A stretch of 64,000 nucleotides of DNA from CAIKMD01 sp963740675 (lineage in GTDB: Bacteria; Pseudomonadota; Alphaproteobacteria; ATCC43930; CGMCC-115725), in the NCBI GenBank assembly GCA_963740675.1, contig CAVUFS010000007.1, forward strand, positions 248,001 through 312,000, read 5' to 3'. The position numbers and the translations under genes were made by a program. Positions 55,667 through 64,000 of this stretch are shown here, piece by piece (positions within the stretch are counted from its first letter, which is position 1; each line of letters opens with the position of its first letter). Below the pieces are notes generated by a model, which had not been told where the DNA came from, made no database searches, and saw only the letters and a program-made list of their open reading frames with translations.

Positions 55667-56911
55667 CTAGCGAAACGCCGCGAGCCGCTCCGCCAGCGAC
55701 GCGAGCGGCACTTCGGCTTGTTCGCCGCTATCGAGATCGCGCACCGTCGCCGCTTGGCGTTCGATCTCATTGTCACCGAGGATCACGGCGGCGCGCGCCT
55801 TGATCTTGTTGGCACGCTGCATGCGGCGGCTGAGATTGCCGGAATAGCCGAGCTCGATGTGCAATCCGGCACGACGCAGCGATTGCGCGAGTTGCATTGC
55901 CAACGTCTCGGCCGGCTTGCCGATCGGCACCAGCGCGATCGCGCGCGGCGGCGGCGCAGGCTCGTCGATCAACAGCGCCAAGCGTTCGATGCCGGCGGCC
56001 CAGCCGACGCCGGGCGTCTCGGGGCCACCCATGACCTTCATCAGCCCGTCGTAGCGACCGCCACCCAGCACCGTGCCTTGCGAGCCAAGCGCGGTGGTGA
56101 CGAATTCGAAGGCCGTGTGGCAATAATAATCGAGGCCGCGTACCAAGCGCTGATTGTGCTGATAGGCGATGCCCAGCGCGCTCAAGCCCGTGCAGACTTC
56201 GCCGAAGAAATCACGCGCTTCTTGCGTCAGATAGTCGGCGAACGCCGGCGCATTGGCGTTGATGCGCTTGTCGCCCTCGTCCTTCGAATCGAGAATGCGC
56301 AACGGATTGACCTCGAGACGGCGCAAACTGTCTTCGGAGAGGCCGCCGCGATGGCCGGCATAGAAATCGACCAGCGCCGCACGATAAGTGGTGCGGCTGG
56401 CGGTGTCGCCGAGCGTGTTGAGCTCGAGCACCGTGTTCTTCAAGACGCCGAGTTGATCGAGAATCTCGGCACCCAGCGCGATCAATTCGATATCCGCCGT
56501 CGGCTGCGCCGCGCCAATCAGCTCGATATCGATCTGATGGAACTGGCGGAAGCGGCCTTTCTGCGGCCGTTCGTAGCGAAACATCGGCCCCGCGGCGAAG
56601 AACTTCAGCGGCAGGCTTTGCGTCAGGCTGTTCGACAGCACCGCGCGGACGAGACCCGCGGTGTATTCCGGCCGCAGCGTGATCTCTTCGCCGCCGCGAT
56701 CGGTGAAGGTGTACATCTCTTTCGAGACGATATCCGTGCTCTCACCGATCGGCCGCGCGAAGACTTCGGTGAATTCGAAGATCGGCGTCGCGACTTCCTG
56801 AAAGCCATAGCGCTCGGCAATGCCGCGCGCCGTGTCGATCACAGTGCGATGCCGGCGCTGCGCGTCGGGGAGTAGATCCTGGGTGCCGCGTACCGGCTGG
56901 AGACCCGCCAT
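55667..56911 (-). CDS. hisS: Histidyl-tRNA synthetase
   Basis: 414 residues. Class II motifs: TPIFEFTEVFARPIGE region (motif 1), FRYERPQKGRFRQFHQIDIE (motif 2) and GWAAGIERLALL (motif 3). The HisA motif LVRGLDYYCHTAFE is present. The C-terminal anticodon-binding domain includes KIKARAAVILGDNEI. It lies 6 bp after ispG, in one operon with prfA and prmC. Confidence 0.97.
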   Translation of the reverse strand: MAGLQPVRGTQDLLPDAQRRHRTVIDTARGIAERYGFQEVATPIFEFTEVFARPIGESTDIVSKEMYTFTDRGGEEITLRPEYTAGLVRAVLSNSLTQSLPLKFFAAGPMFRYERPQKGRFRQFHQIDIELIGAAQPTADIELIALGAEILDQLGVLKNTVLELNTLGDTASRTTYRAALVDFYAGHRGGLSEDSLRRLEVNPLRILDSKDEGDKRINANAPAFADYLTQEARDFFGEVCTGLSALGIAYQHNQRLVRGLDYYCHTAFEFVTTALGSQGTVLGGGRYDGLMKVMGGPETPGVGWAAGIERLALLIDEPAPPPRAIALVPIGKPAETLAMQLAQSLRRAGLHIELGYSGNLSRRMQRANKIKARAAVILGDNEIERQAATVRDLDSGEQAEVPLASLAERLAAFR

Positions 56912-56917
56912 CAGGTG

Positions 56918-58057
56918 TTAAGCGACGGGTTCCGCCGCTTCTTCCTTGACCTTCGCGGCTTCGATCTCGGCGGCCTTCTTCTCGACCAGGTCGACAAGAT
57001 GGTCGACGATGTTCTGGTCCTTGAGGCGATGCGCCATCGCGCCCGAGATATAAACCTGGTGGGTGTTGTTGCCGCCGCCGGTGAAGCCGATATCGGTTTC
57101 GCGCGCTTCGCCCGGACCGTTCACGACACAGCCGATGATCGAGAGGGTGATCGGTGTGGTGATATGCGCGAGACGCTTCTCGATCACCTCGACCGTCTTG
57201 ATGACCTCGAAATTCTGGCGGGCACAAGACGGGCACGAGATCACGGTGACGCCGTGACGGCGCAGGCCGAGCGATTTGAGAATATCGAAGCCAACCTTGA
57301 TCTCTTCGACCGGATCGGCCGAAAGCGAGACGCGGATGGTGTCGCCGATGCCGGCCCACAGCAGCGAGCCCATGCCGATCGACGATTTGATCGTGCCGCT
57401 CATCAATCCGCCGGCCTCGGTGATGCCGAGATGCAGGGGATAATCGCAGGCTTCCGAGAGCTGTTGATAGGCGGCGACGGCGAGGAAGATGTCCGACGCC
57501 TTGCAGGAAATCTTGAACTCGAAGAAGTCGTTGTCCTCGAGAATCTTCGCGTGAGTCAGCGCACTTTCGACCATCGCCTCGGGGCAGGGCTCGCCGTAGC
57601 GCTCGAGCAAGTCACGTTCGAGCGAGCCGGCATTCACGCCGATGCGCATCGAGCAGCCATGATCCTTCGCCGCTTTGACGACTTCTTTGACGCGCTCGGC
57701 CGAACCGATATTGCCGGGATTGATGCGCAGGCAAGCCGCGCCGTTCTTCGCCGCCTCGATCGCGCGCTTGTAGTGGAAGTGGATGTCGGCGACGATCGGC
57801 ACCTTCACTTGCGGAATGATGTCTTTCAGCGCCGCCGAGGATTCCTCGTCCGGGCAGGACACGCGCACGATATCGGCGCCGGCGCGCTCCAATGCCTGGA
57901 TCTGGGCCACCGTCGCCTTGACGTCATGCGTCAGCGTATTGGTCATCGACTGGACGGTGATCGGCGCATCGCCGCCGACGGCCACCGAGCCGACATGGAT
58001 CTGTCGACACTTCCGCCGCTGGATGTCGCGATAAGGACGCACGCTCATGGCAAGCAC
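56918..58057 (-). CDS. ispG: 4-hydroxy-3-methylbut-2-en-1-yl diphosphate synthase
   Basis: 379 residues. The N-terminal barrel has HVGSVAVGGDAPITVQSMTN; the C-terminal [4Fe-4S] domain supplies Cys ligands in VISCPSCAR and IGCVVNGPGEA. It performs the reductive step of the MEP isoprenoid pathway with ferredoxin or flavodoxin. First gene of ispG-hisS-prfA-prmC. The C-terminal tail (EKKAAEIEAAKVKEEAAE) is charged and low-complexity. Confidence 0.97.
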   Translation of the reverse strand: MLAMSVRPYRDIQRRKCRQIHVGSVAVGGDAPITVQSMTNTLTHDVKATVAQIQALERAGADIVRVSCPDEESSAALKDIIPQVKVPIVADIHFHYKRAIEAAKNGAACLRINPGNIGSAERVKEVVKAAKDHGCSMRIGVNAGSLERDLLERYGEPCPEAMVESALTHAKILEDNDFFEFKISCKASDIFLAVAAYQQLSEACDYPLHLGITEAGGLMSGTIKSSIGMGSLLWAGIGDTIRVSLSADPVEEIKVGFDILKSLGLRRHGVTVISCPSCARQNFEVIKTVEVIEKRLAHITTPITLSIIGCVVNGPGEARETDIGFTGGGNNTHQVYISGAMAHRLKDQNIVDHLVDLVEKKAAEIEAAKVKEEAAEPVA

Positions 58058-58163
58058 CTTGGAAAATCAAGCTGATAGGGGAGATCTAGGCTCCCCGGAG
58101 CATCACCGGCTTATAGCGCGTTTTGCCCGCGCGCGAAACCCTGACCGGTGGTCGGAATAGCGG

Positions 58164-59357
58164 CTATTCGGCGCGCGGCGGGCTGCCGCCATTGGCGGCA
58201 AGACGGCCGGGATCGAGCGCGACAGTGCGGACCGTGCCACTCAACGGCTTGAACAGCTTGCCATCGATCTCGAGCTGGATGCCGGCACCGTTGCCGGTGC
58301 GCAGCGAGAGCCCGTTTTGATCCGGCACGCGGACGGAATCGCCCGGGTGAAGCGTGCGCTGGACGAGCACGTCACTGCCACTGCTCACCTGCACCCAGCT
58401 ATCCTTGATCGCATGAACGACGATCCGCGCCGGCATATCGGTAGGTGCGCCGTAAACGTGTGGTTGCTGCGCTGGCGCTTGGGTGCCGGTGTCTGTCGAT
58501 GGCGACGCCGCTGCTGGCGCTGAAGCAGCCTGAGGCGGTGTTGGCGCTGGCGTCGTCGGCGCGACAGCGGGCGGCGTGGCTACCACCGGCGTTGCCGTTG
58601 GCGCTGCTGCCGTTTGAGCAGGCGCTGAATTTGGCGCGGCGACTGAGGGTGCTGCAACGTTCGGCGCCGGCGACACTGGCGCAGATGACGCGGGCAAAGC
58701 GGGAGATGCTGCGGCGGCGTTCGTCGTCGCAGGCGTTGCCGCCGACGTGGCGTTGGGCACGGCCGCAGGCGTTTCCGCTGGTGCGGCCGTTACCGGAGCC
58801 GGTACAGCGGGCGGCGGTGCCGTATCGGGCACCACCGGCTTTTGCGTCGCCGCGATGAGGTCGGGCGGCACCGCGCTTACCCTTTCGGGATGCGAGCGAT
58901 CGCTGGTCGAGACGTAGTACCAAAGCCCATAGCCGCAGAGCGCGAGGATCAGCGCCGCCAGCACCATCGTGCCGCCGGGAATACTGCGCTCGGCAAGCGG
59001 CACCGGAAAGCTGAGATCGCGCGAGACCCCGAAGCCGGCGACTTCCTGCTTGAAGCGCCGGATGGCTTCGTCGCCATCGAGCCCCAAATGCACGGCATAG
59101 GCGCGCACGAAACCCTGGGCATAAACCGGACCCGGCAGCTTGTTGTATTGGCTTTCCTCGATCGCCGTCAGATAAGACGCGCGAATGCGCAGCATCGCGG
59201 CAATGCGATCGATCTCGCCGCCATAGCTCTGGCGCGTCTCGCGCAGCAGCACACCGACGGTATGACGCGGCCCACTGCTTTCCGATTCTGAATCGCTGTT
59301 CGTGGCAGGCAAGCCTGCGTCGCCCCCCGGTTTGAGCGATCGGCTGAAGAGAGCCAT
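58164..59357 (-). CDS. RodZ-like helix-turn-helix membrane protein (DUF4115)
   Basis: 397 residues. N-terminal HTH (VGVLLRETRQSYGGEIDRIA to YAQGFVRAYAVHLG, residues ~34-95) of the RodZ/xre type, a transmembrane helix at about 130-148, a long Ala/Pro/Thr-rich linker (about 175-300) and a C-terminal DUF4115 domain (DSWVQVSSGSDVLVQRTLHP). RodZ proteins link MreB to the cell envelope and control rod shape. The linker is unusually long and repetitive. It precedes ispG by 106 bp, an order seen in other Proteobacteria. Confidence 0.88.
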   Translation of the reverse strand: MALFSRSLKPGGDAGLPATNSDSESESSGPRHTVGVLLRETRQSYGGEIDRIAAMLRIRASYLTAIEESQYNKLPGPVYAQGFVRAYAVHLGLDGDEAIRRFKQEVAGFGVSRDLSFPVPLAERSIPGGTMVLAALILALCGYGLWYYVSTSDRSHPERVSAVPPDLIAATQKPVVPDTAPPPAVPAPVTAAPAETPAAVPNATSAATPATTNAAAASPALPASSAPVSPAPNVAAPSVAAPNSAPAQTAAAPTATPVVATPPAVAPTTPAPTPPQAASAPAAASPSTDTGTQAPAQQPHVYGAPTDMPARIVVHAIKDSWVQVSSGSDVLVQRTLHPGDSVRVPDQNGLSLRTGNGAGIQLEIDGKLFKPLSGTVRTVALDPGRLAANGGSPPRAE

Positions 59358-59450
59358 TAGATCAAAGCCATTCCAGAGCGCCTTTTCCGGCGCGTTGGTT
59401 TGTTATCTCTTAGCAATTGCGCGACAAAGCCGCAACCGTGCGCTGCTTTC

Positions 59451-61718
59451 TCACACCGCGATGCCACGATCGCGCGCAAAATCGTGGAACTTGCCGCGCA
59501 GGCTGTGCGACGAGACGTCGGATAAGGAGCCGATGAATTCGACCAGCGCCGGCACGTCGAGGCTGCGAATCATCGCTTTGACCGGCCCCACCGAGGACGG
59601 CGACATCGACAGCACGCGGAAGCCGAGCCCGACCAGCGCCATCGCTTCCAGCGGATCGCCCGCCATCTCGCCGCATACCGTCACCGGCAGCTTATATGCG
59701 GCACAGCCCGCCGCGATCTGGCCGAGCACACGCAGCACCGAGGGCGAAAGCGGATCGTAACGGCCGGCGAGACGCGGATTGCCGCGATCCGCCGCGAAGA
59801 GGAATTGCACAAGATCATTGGTGCCGACCGAAATGAAATCGGCGCGACCGGCGAGCGCCGGCAATTGCCAGATCAGCGCCGGCACTTCGAGCATCAGGCC
59901 GATAGCGATCTTATCGGGCAACGTCTCGCCCTCTTTGCGCTGGCGATCGAGCTCGAGCTGCAAAATCTCGCGCGCCGCATCGAATTCGGCAATGTCGGCG
60001 ATCATCGGGAACATGACGCGCAAATTGCGTCCCGAGGCAGCGCGGATCAGCGCACGCAATTGCTGGCGCAGCATCGCCGGCCGGTCGAGCGAGATGCGGA
60101 TCGCGCGCCAGCCCATCGCCGGATTCTCGTCGGCGCTGGCATCGTCCATATAGGGCAGCACCTTGTCGCCGCCGATATCCAGTGTGCGGAACGTCACCGG
60201 CCGCGCGCCGGCTTGATCGAGCACGCGGCGATAGAGCGACACTTGCTGCGGCACCGTCGGGAATGTCTCGCGCAGCATGAATTGCAGCTCGGTGCGGAAG
60301 AGGCCGACACCAACCGCCGCCGTCTCGTCGAGATACGGCAGATCGATGAAGAGGCCACCATTGAGCATCAGCTCGACCTGCGTGCCGTCTTTGCTCTCGG
60401 CCGGAAGATCGCGCAGCGCTTCATATTGCTGGCGTTGTCCCAAGCGCAGCTTGATCCGGGCGTCGACGGCCTGAACCACATCCTCATTCGGCCGCAGCAC
60501 CACCGCGCCTTCATCGCCGTTGACGACGACCATGTCGCCGGACTCGACGCGGCTCAGCACGTCCTTGACGCGGCCGACGACGGGAATGTCGAGCGCGCGC
60601 GCAACAACCGCGACATGCGCGTTGGGCGAGCCTTCTTCGAGCACCAGCCCTTTCAACCGCTTGCGGTCGTAATCGAGGAATTCGGCCGGGCCCATATTGC
60701 GCGCGATGAGAATGAATTCCTCGGGCAGCTCGCTGTCCCTCGGCCGCGCCGCGGCGCCGGCGAGATGGCGCTGCAAGCGATTGGTCAGGTCTTCAAGATC
60801 GGCAAGACGCTCGCGCAAATAAGGATCGGTCGCCTGATTCATGCGCAAGCGCATATCACCCTGCACTTTCTGCACCGCGGCCTCGGCGGTGAGGCCGCTT
60901 TCGACGGCTTCGGTGATGCGCTGTATCCAGCCGAGATCGGCGGCGAACATGCGATAGGTTTCAAGAATGTCGCGATGCTCGCCGTCGGCCGCAACGTCGC
61001 TCGCCTCGAGCAGCGCATCGATCGCGCCATGCATCGAATCGACAGCGCGCCGCAAGCGCGCGAGCTCGGCAGCGGTGTCTTCGGCGACGACCTGGCGGAT
61101 GACGAGCGCCGGCTCGTGCAGCACCGCCTGGCCAAGCGCGAGCCCGGCATTGAGACGCGCGCCTTCGATGCGCAGCGGCAATTGCCCGACGCCCGCCGGT
61201 TGCTGCCGCTCCAGCGGATTGACCAGCTCGCCCGAGGCGGCGAGCTCGGCGAGCACCATGGCAATGGTCTGCAGCGCCTCGATCTCGTCCTCGTCGTAGT
61301 GACGCCGCGTGCGGTTCTGCACCACGAGCACGCCGAGCACACGGCCCGAACGCAGGATCGGCACACCCAACAGCGAGTGATAAATCTCTTCGCCGGTCTC
61401 CGGCCGATAGGCGTAATCGGGGTGCGATTGCGCGTCGGCCAAAGCGAGCGGCCGCGCCGAGGCGGCGATGACGCCGACGAGACCTTCGCCGACGCGCAAC
61501 CGCGTGCGATGCACGGCTTCGGGACGCAGACCCTCGGTGGCGAAGAGTTCGAGCACTTCACCGGCGCGCATGATGTAACAAGAGCAAACTTCGGCGACCA
61601 TGTCCGCCGCGATGATGCGAACGATGGTGCTGAGGCGCTCTTGCGCGGACCCCTGCCCCGCCATCACGTCGCGCAGACGGCGGAGCACGAGGCGTGAAGA
61701 GGGGACCGTCTCGGTCAT
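59451..61718 (-). CDS. ptsP: Phosphoenolpyruvate-protein phosphotransferase, PTS-Ntr enzyme I
   Basis: 755 residues. An N-terminal GAF domain (about 20-165) distinguishes EI-Ntr from sugar EI. The phospho-acceptor His is in EEGSPNAHVAVVARALDIPV; the PEP-binding barrel has FRTELQFMLRETFP, MFPMIADIAEFDAA and SVGTNDLVQFLFAADRGNPR, with the catalytic Cys in VTVCGEMAGDP. It starts the nitrogen-related phosphorelay to NPr and EIIA-Ntr. The ATG overlaps the stop of the preceding gene as ATGA. Confidence 0.96.
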   Translation of the reverse strand: MTETVPSSRLVLRRLRDVMAGQGSAQERLSTIVRIIAADMVAEVCSCYIMRAGEVLELFATEGLRPEAVHRTRLRVGEGLVGVIAASARPLALADAQSHPDYAYRPETGEEIYHSLLGVPILRSGRVLGVLVVQNRTRRHYDEDEIEALQTIAMVLAELAASGELVNPLERQQPAGVGQLPLRIEGARLNAGLALGQAVLHEPALVIRQVVAEDTAAELARLRRAVDSMHGAIDALLEASDVAADGEHRDILETYRMFAADLGWIQRITEAVESGLTAEAAVQKVQGDMRLRMNQATDPYLRERLADLEDLTNRLQRHLAGAAARPRDSELPEEFILIARNMGPAEFLDYDRKRLKGLVLEEGSPNAHVAVVARALDIPVVGRVKDVLSRVESGDMVVVNGDEGAVVLRPNEDVVQAVDARIKLRLGQRQQYEALRDLPAESKDGTQVELMLNGGLFIDLPYLDETAAVGVGLFRTELQFMLRETFPTVPQQVSLYRRVLDQAGARPVTFRTLDIGGDKVLPYMDDASADENPAMGWRAIRISLDRPAMLRQQLRALIRAASGRNLRVMFPMIADIAEFDAAREILQLELDRQRKEGETLPDKIAIGLMLEVPALIWQLPALAGRADFISVGTNDLVQFLFAADRGNPRLAGRYDPLSPSVLRVLGQIAAGCAAYKLPVTVCGEMAGDPLEAMALVGLGFRVLSMSPSSVGPVKAMIRSLDVPALVEFIGSLSDVSSHSLRGKFHDFARDRGIAV

Positions 61719-62836
61719 TTTGCGGCTTCGCTCAGCGGCGGCGGCTCTGCCAAGGCAACGCGCGTGCGCGCGCTGAGCGCCGCGACGGCCTCGGCCACGA
61801 GCTCGTCGAGTATCTCACGCGTCGATTGCTCGCGTGTGACGAAGCCGACGCTTTGTCCCGCCATCAGCGAGCCGTGCTCGACATCGCCCTCGATCACGGC
61901 GCGGCGCAGCGCCCCGGCCCAGAAATGCTCGATTTCGAGCTGCGCATCATCGCGCGAGATTTCGCCGCGATTGAAGCGATCGATCACGCTGCGCTGACAA
62001 TCGGTGAAAGCCTGCGTCCCGTCATTGGCGAGCGCACGCACCGGAATGACCGGAAAGCGCGGATCGATCTGCATCGATGGCACCGCATCGCGCGCGCCGG
62101 CGCGCAGAAACGCCTGTTTGAAGCGGCGATGCGCGATCGATTCGCGCGCACAGACGAAACGCGTGCCGAGCTGCACACCGGACGCGCCCATTTCGAGATA
62201 GGAGATGATCGCCTCGCCGCGGCCAATACCGCCGGCGACGAAGACCGGCACTTCGCGTAGCGCCGGCAAAATCTCTTGCGCAAGGACGCTGGTCGAGACC
62301 GGGCCGATATGGCCGCCCGCCTCCATGCCTTCGATCACGATCGCATCGGCGCCCATGCGCACGAGCTTCTTCGCGATTGCCAGCGCCGGCGCGAAGCAGA
62401 GCAGCTTGGCGCCCGATTCCTTGATGCGATGAACGGTGCTGGCATTCGGCAAGCCGCCAGCGAGCACGATATGCCCGACGCCGCGCCGGGCGCAGACCGC
62501 GATCAGCTCGGCGATCTCGGGATGCATGGTGATGAGATTGACGCCGAACGGCTTGTCCGTGCGCTCGCGCGTCGCCGCAATCTCGGCTTCGAGCTCGGCC
62601 GGGTTCATCGCGCCGCACGCGATGACGCCGAAGCCGCCGCCATTCGAGATCGCCGCGACGAGATTGCGCTCGCTGACCCAGGTCATGGCGCCGCCCATGA
62701 TCGCGAGCTCGCAGCCGAGGAACTCGGCGCCACGGCGCCAGAGATGGCCGAGCAGGCGGCGCGCGTCATCATCCGCGCAAACAGAATTCGGCGTGGCGGA
62801 CTTAACGGCGCTGCGTGGCTCCACGCCTGCCGTCAT
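61715..62836 (-). CDS. Nitronate monooxygenase-like FMN enzyme (2-nitropropane dioxygenase family)
   Basis: 373 residues. A TIM-barrel FMN protein with IMGGAMTWVSERNLVAAISN (N-terminal substrate loop), GVNLITMHPE, EGMEAGGHIGPVST (conserved His-containing loop) and VPVFVAGGIGRGEAIISYLEMGASGVQLGTRF for phosphate binding. Members oxidise nitronates or act as enoyl reductases. The ATG at 62836 overlaps the lysC stop as ATGA and its own stop overlaps ptsP, so it is fully embedded in a lysC-ptsP operon. Confidence 0.88.
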   Translation of the reverse strand: MTAGVEPRSAVKSATPNSVCADDDARRLLGHLWRRGAEFLGCELAIMGGAMTWVSERNLVAAISNGGGFGVIACGAMNPAELEAEIAATRERTDKPFGVNLITMHPEIAELIAVCARRGVGHIVLAGGLPNASTVHRIKESGAKLLCFAPALAIAKKLVRMGADAIVIEGMEAGGHIGPVSTSVLAQEILPALREVPVFVAGGIGRGEAIISYLEMGASGVQLGTRFVCARESIAHRRFKQAFLRAGARDAVPSMQIDPRFPVIPVRALANDGTQAFTDCQRSVIDRFNRGEISRDDAQLEIEHFWAGALRRAVIEGDVEHGSLMAGQSVGFVTREQSTREILDELVAEAVAALSARTRVALAEPPPLSEAAK

Positions 62837-64000
62837 ACATCGAGGCCGTAAGCGGTGTGGAGGGCGCGCAGAGCGAGCTCGGTATATTCTTCGGCGACGA
62901 GCACGCTGACTTTGATCTCCGAGGTCGAGATCACTTGAATGTTGATGCCCTTTTCGGCGAGCGTGCGGAACATCATCTGCGCGACACCCGCATGACTGCG
63001 CATGCCGACGCCGATCACCGAGATCTTCACGACATTGGGATCGGGCTTCAGCTCTTTAAAATTGAGCTGACCGCGGCGTTCTTCGAGCGTCTTTACGGTG
63101 CGCGCGAGATCGGCCTTGGTCACGGTGAAGGTGAGATCGGTCGTGCCGTCCTCGGCGATGTTCTGCACGATCATGTCGACATTGATCGCGCTGTCGGAGA
63201 GCGGGCCGAAGATCGCCGCCGCAACGCCAGGCCGGTCGGGAACCCGAACGAGCGTCACCTTGGCCTCGTCACGGCTATAGGCGATTCCGCTCACGACTTG
63301 TTGTTCCACGATCTCGTCCTCGTTCACGACCATTGTTCCAGGCGCATCGGTGAAGCTCGACAACACCTGCACGCGCACACGATGATTCATCGCCAGCTCG
63401 ACGGATCGCGTTTGCAGCACCTTGGCGCCGAGCGACGCCATTTCGAGCATCTCTTCATACGTGATTTTATCGAGCTTCTTTGCCTTCGCAACGATGCGCG
63501 GGTCGGTCGTATAGACGCCATCGACATCGGTGAAGATATCGCAGCGCTCAGCCCTGAGCGCCGCGGCCAGCGCAACCGCCGACGTATCGGAGCCGCCGCG
63601 GCCCAGCGTCGCGACGCGGGCGCCGGGCGCGACACCCTGGAAGCCGGCGACCACCGGAATCTCGCCAGCCGCGATCGCGGCATCGAGCGCCGCCGTCGGA
63701 ATCGCCGCGATGCGCGCCTTGCCATGCGCCTCATCGGTCTCGATCGGCACCTGCCAACCGAGGAAAGAGCGCGCCTTCACGCCAAGCTCGCGCAAGGCCA
63801 GTGCAGTAAGACCCGCCGTCACCTGCTCGCCGGACGCAACGACGGTGTCGTATTCCTGTTGATCGGGCAGTCCGCCGAAGCTGTTGGCCCAGGCGACGAG
63901 TTGGTTGGTAACGCCGGACATGGCCGAGACCACGACAGCGACCTCATGACCGGCATCGACCTCCCGTTTCACGCGGCGCGCGACCGCCTTGATCCGCTCG
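62833..64000 (-). CDS. lysC: Aspartate kinase, 5' partial
   Basis: At least 388 residues; the frame continues past the window end (ERIKAVARRVKREVDAGHEV), so the N-terminal catalytic KxGG motif is outside. The kinase core has VVVSAMSGVTNQL, GRGGSDTSAVALAAAL and FTDVDGVYTTDPRIV; two C-terminal ACT domains (VTLVRVPDRPGVAAAIFGPL; ISVIGVGMRSHAGVAQMMF) provide feedback control by lysine and/or threonine. It commits aspartate to Lys/Thr/Met synthesis. Confidence 0.96.
   Translation of the reverse strand, partial: ERIKAVARRVKREVDAGHEVAVVVSAMSGVTNQLVAWANSFGGLPDQQEYDTVVASGEQVTAGLTALALRELGVKARSFLGWQVPIETDEAHGKARIAAIPTAALDAAIAAGEIPVVAGFQGVAPGARVATLGRGGSDTSAVALAAALRAERCDIFTDVDGVYTTDPRIVAKAKKLDKITYEEMLEMASLGAKVLQTRSVELAMNHRVRVQVLSSFTDAPGTMVVNEDEIVEQQVVSGIAYSRDEAKVTLVRVPDRPGVAAAIFGPLSDSAINVDMIVQNIAEDGTTDLTFTVTKADLARTVKTLEERRGQLNFKELKPDPNVVKISVIGVGMRSHAGVAQMMFRTLAEKGINIQVISTSEIKVSVLVAEEYTELALRALHTAYGLDV

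Noticed and set aside
59805..61697. A 630-codon open frame on the plus strand opposite ptsP
   Set aside because: Its product is Arg/His/Asp-rich with no family features, and the opposite strand is an unmistakable ptsP; long antisense frames are common in high-GC genes.

Overview
The window is high-GC DNA from an alphaproteobacterium, probably a free-living Rhizobiales- or Rhodospirillales-like lineage. The best taxonomic evidence is the right-hand housekeeping block on the minus strand: lysC, a nitronate-monooxygenase-like gene, ptsP, a RodZ-like gene, ispG, hisS, prfA, prmC, a DUF4167 gene and clpB. The phasin gene and the many periplasmic binding proteins also fit a metabolically versatile soil or water bacterium. 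I recognise no rRNA, tRNA, CRISPR array, phage or transposase gene.

Left part, 1-15 kb. A 5'-truncated PEP-CTERM surface protein is followed by an ABC-type binding protein. Next comes a ten-gene minus-strand operon (11426 down to 2611): LigA-like and LigB-like extradiol dioxygenase subunits, an ABC importer (permease, binding protein, ATPase), a gamma-glutamyltransferase-like hydrolase, an ACMSD-type amidohydrolase, a GlcG/DUF336 protein, a RidA-type deaminase and a luciferase-like flavin monooxygenase. A divergent LysR regulator with an operator-like palindrome lies upstream. The set reads as uptake and ring cleavage of an aromatic compound, perhaps nitrogen-bearing (inference). A cupin plus binding-protein pair follows.

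Middle, 14.7-34.5 kb. Several small membrane or lipoprotein genes precede an oxygenase region: three Rieske oxygenases with a two-domain ABC permease and a family-1 binding protein, but no ATPase. Then come a cupredoxin facing a diheme cytochrome c peroxidase, a hybrid-free sensor histidine kinase, a DoxX-like membrane protein, a second luciferase-like monooxygenase with a binding protein, a quinone oxidoreductase, a LemA/M48-protease pair, an FMN reductase and an orphan GspG pseudopilin.

34.6-50 kb. A polysaccharide deacetylase and an MFS exporter are followed by a Rieske oxygenase that lacks its Rieske domain. An MFS/TRAP binding-protein pair then diverges from a seven-gene operon: flavin reductase, TRAP binding protein, dienelactone hydrolase, family-1 binding protein, alpha/beta hydrolase, Rieske oxygenase, paralogous alpha/beta hydrolase. 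After it lie the gutted remnant of an MFS gene, an M23 peptidase and a short-chain dehydrogenase.

Two genome-scale signals run through the window. Seven intergenic inverted repeats (mostly two hairpin arms, with compensatory changes in the arms) separate genes. Eight otherwise intact genes carry single-base frameshifts, six of them between 1.9 and 12.4 kb. One is in the conserved DUF4167 gene, at an A-run, so sequencing or assembly indels are the likeliest cause. A 120-nt sequence upstream of DUF4167 folds on paper into a closed multi-branched RNA and is the best candidate for an undescribed element. No stretch over 300 bases is without a feature; the longest plain gap, 16185-16450, shows only the ribosome binding site of the Rieske gene.
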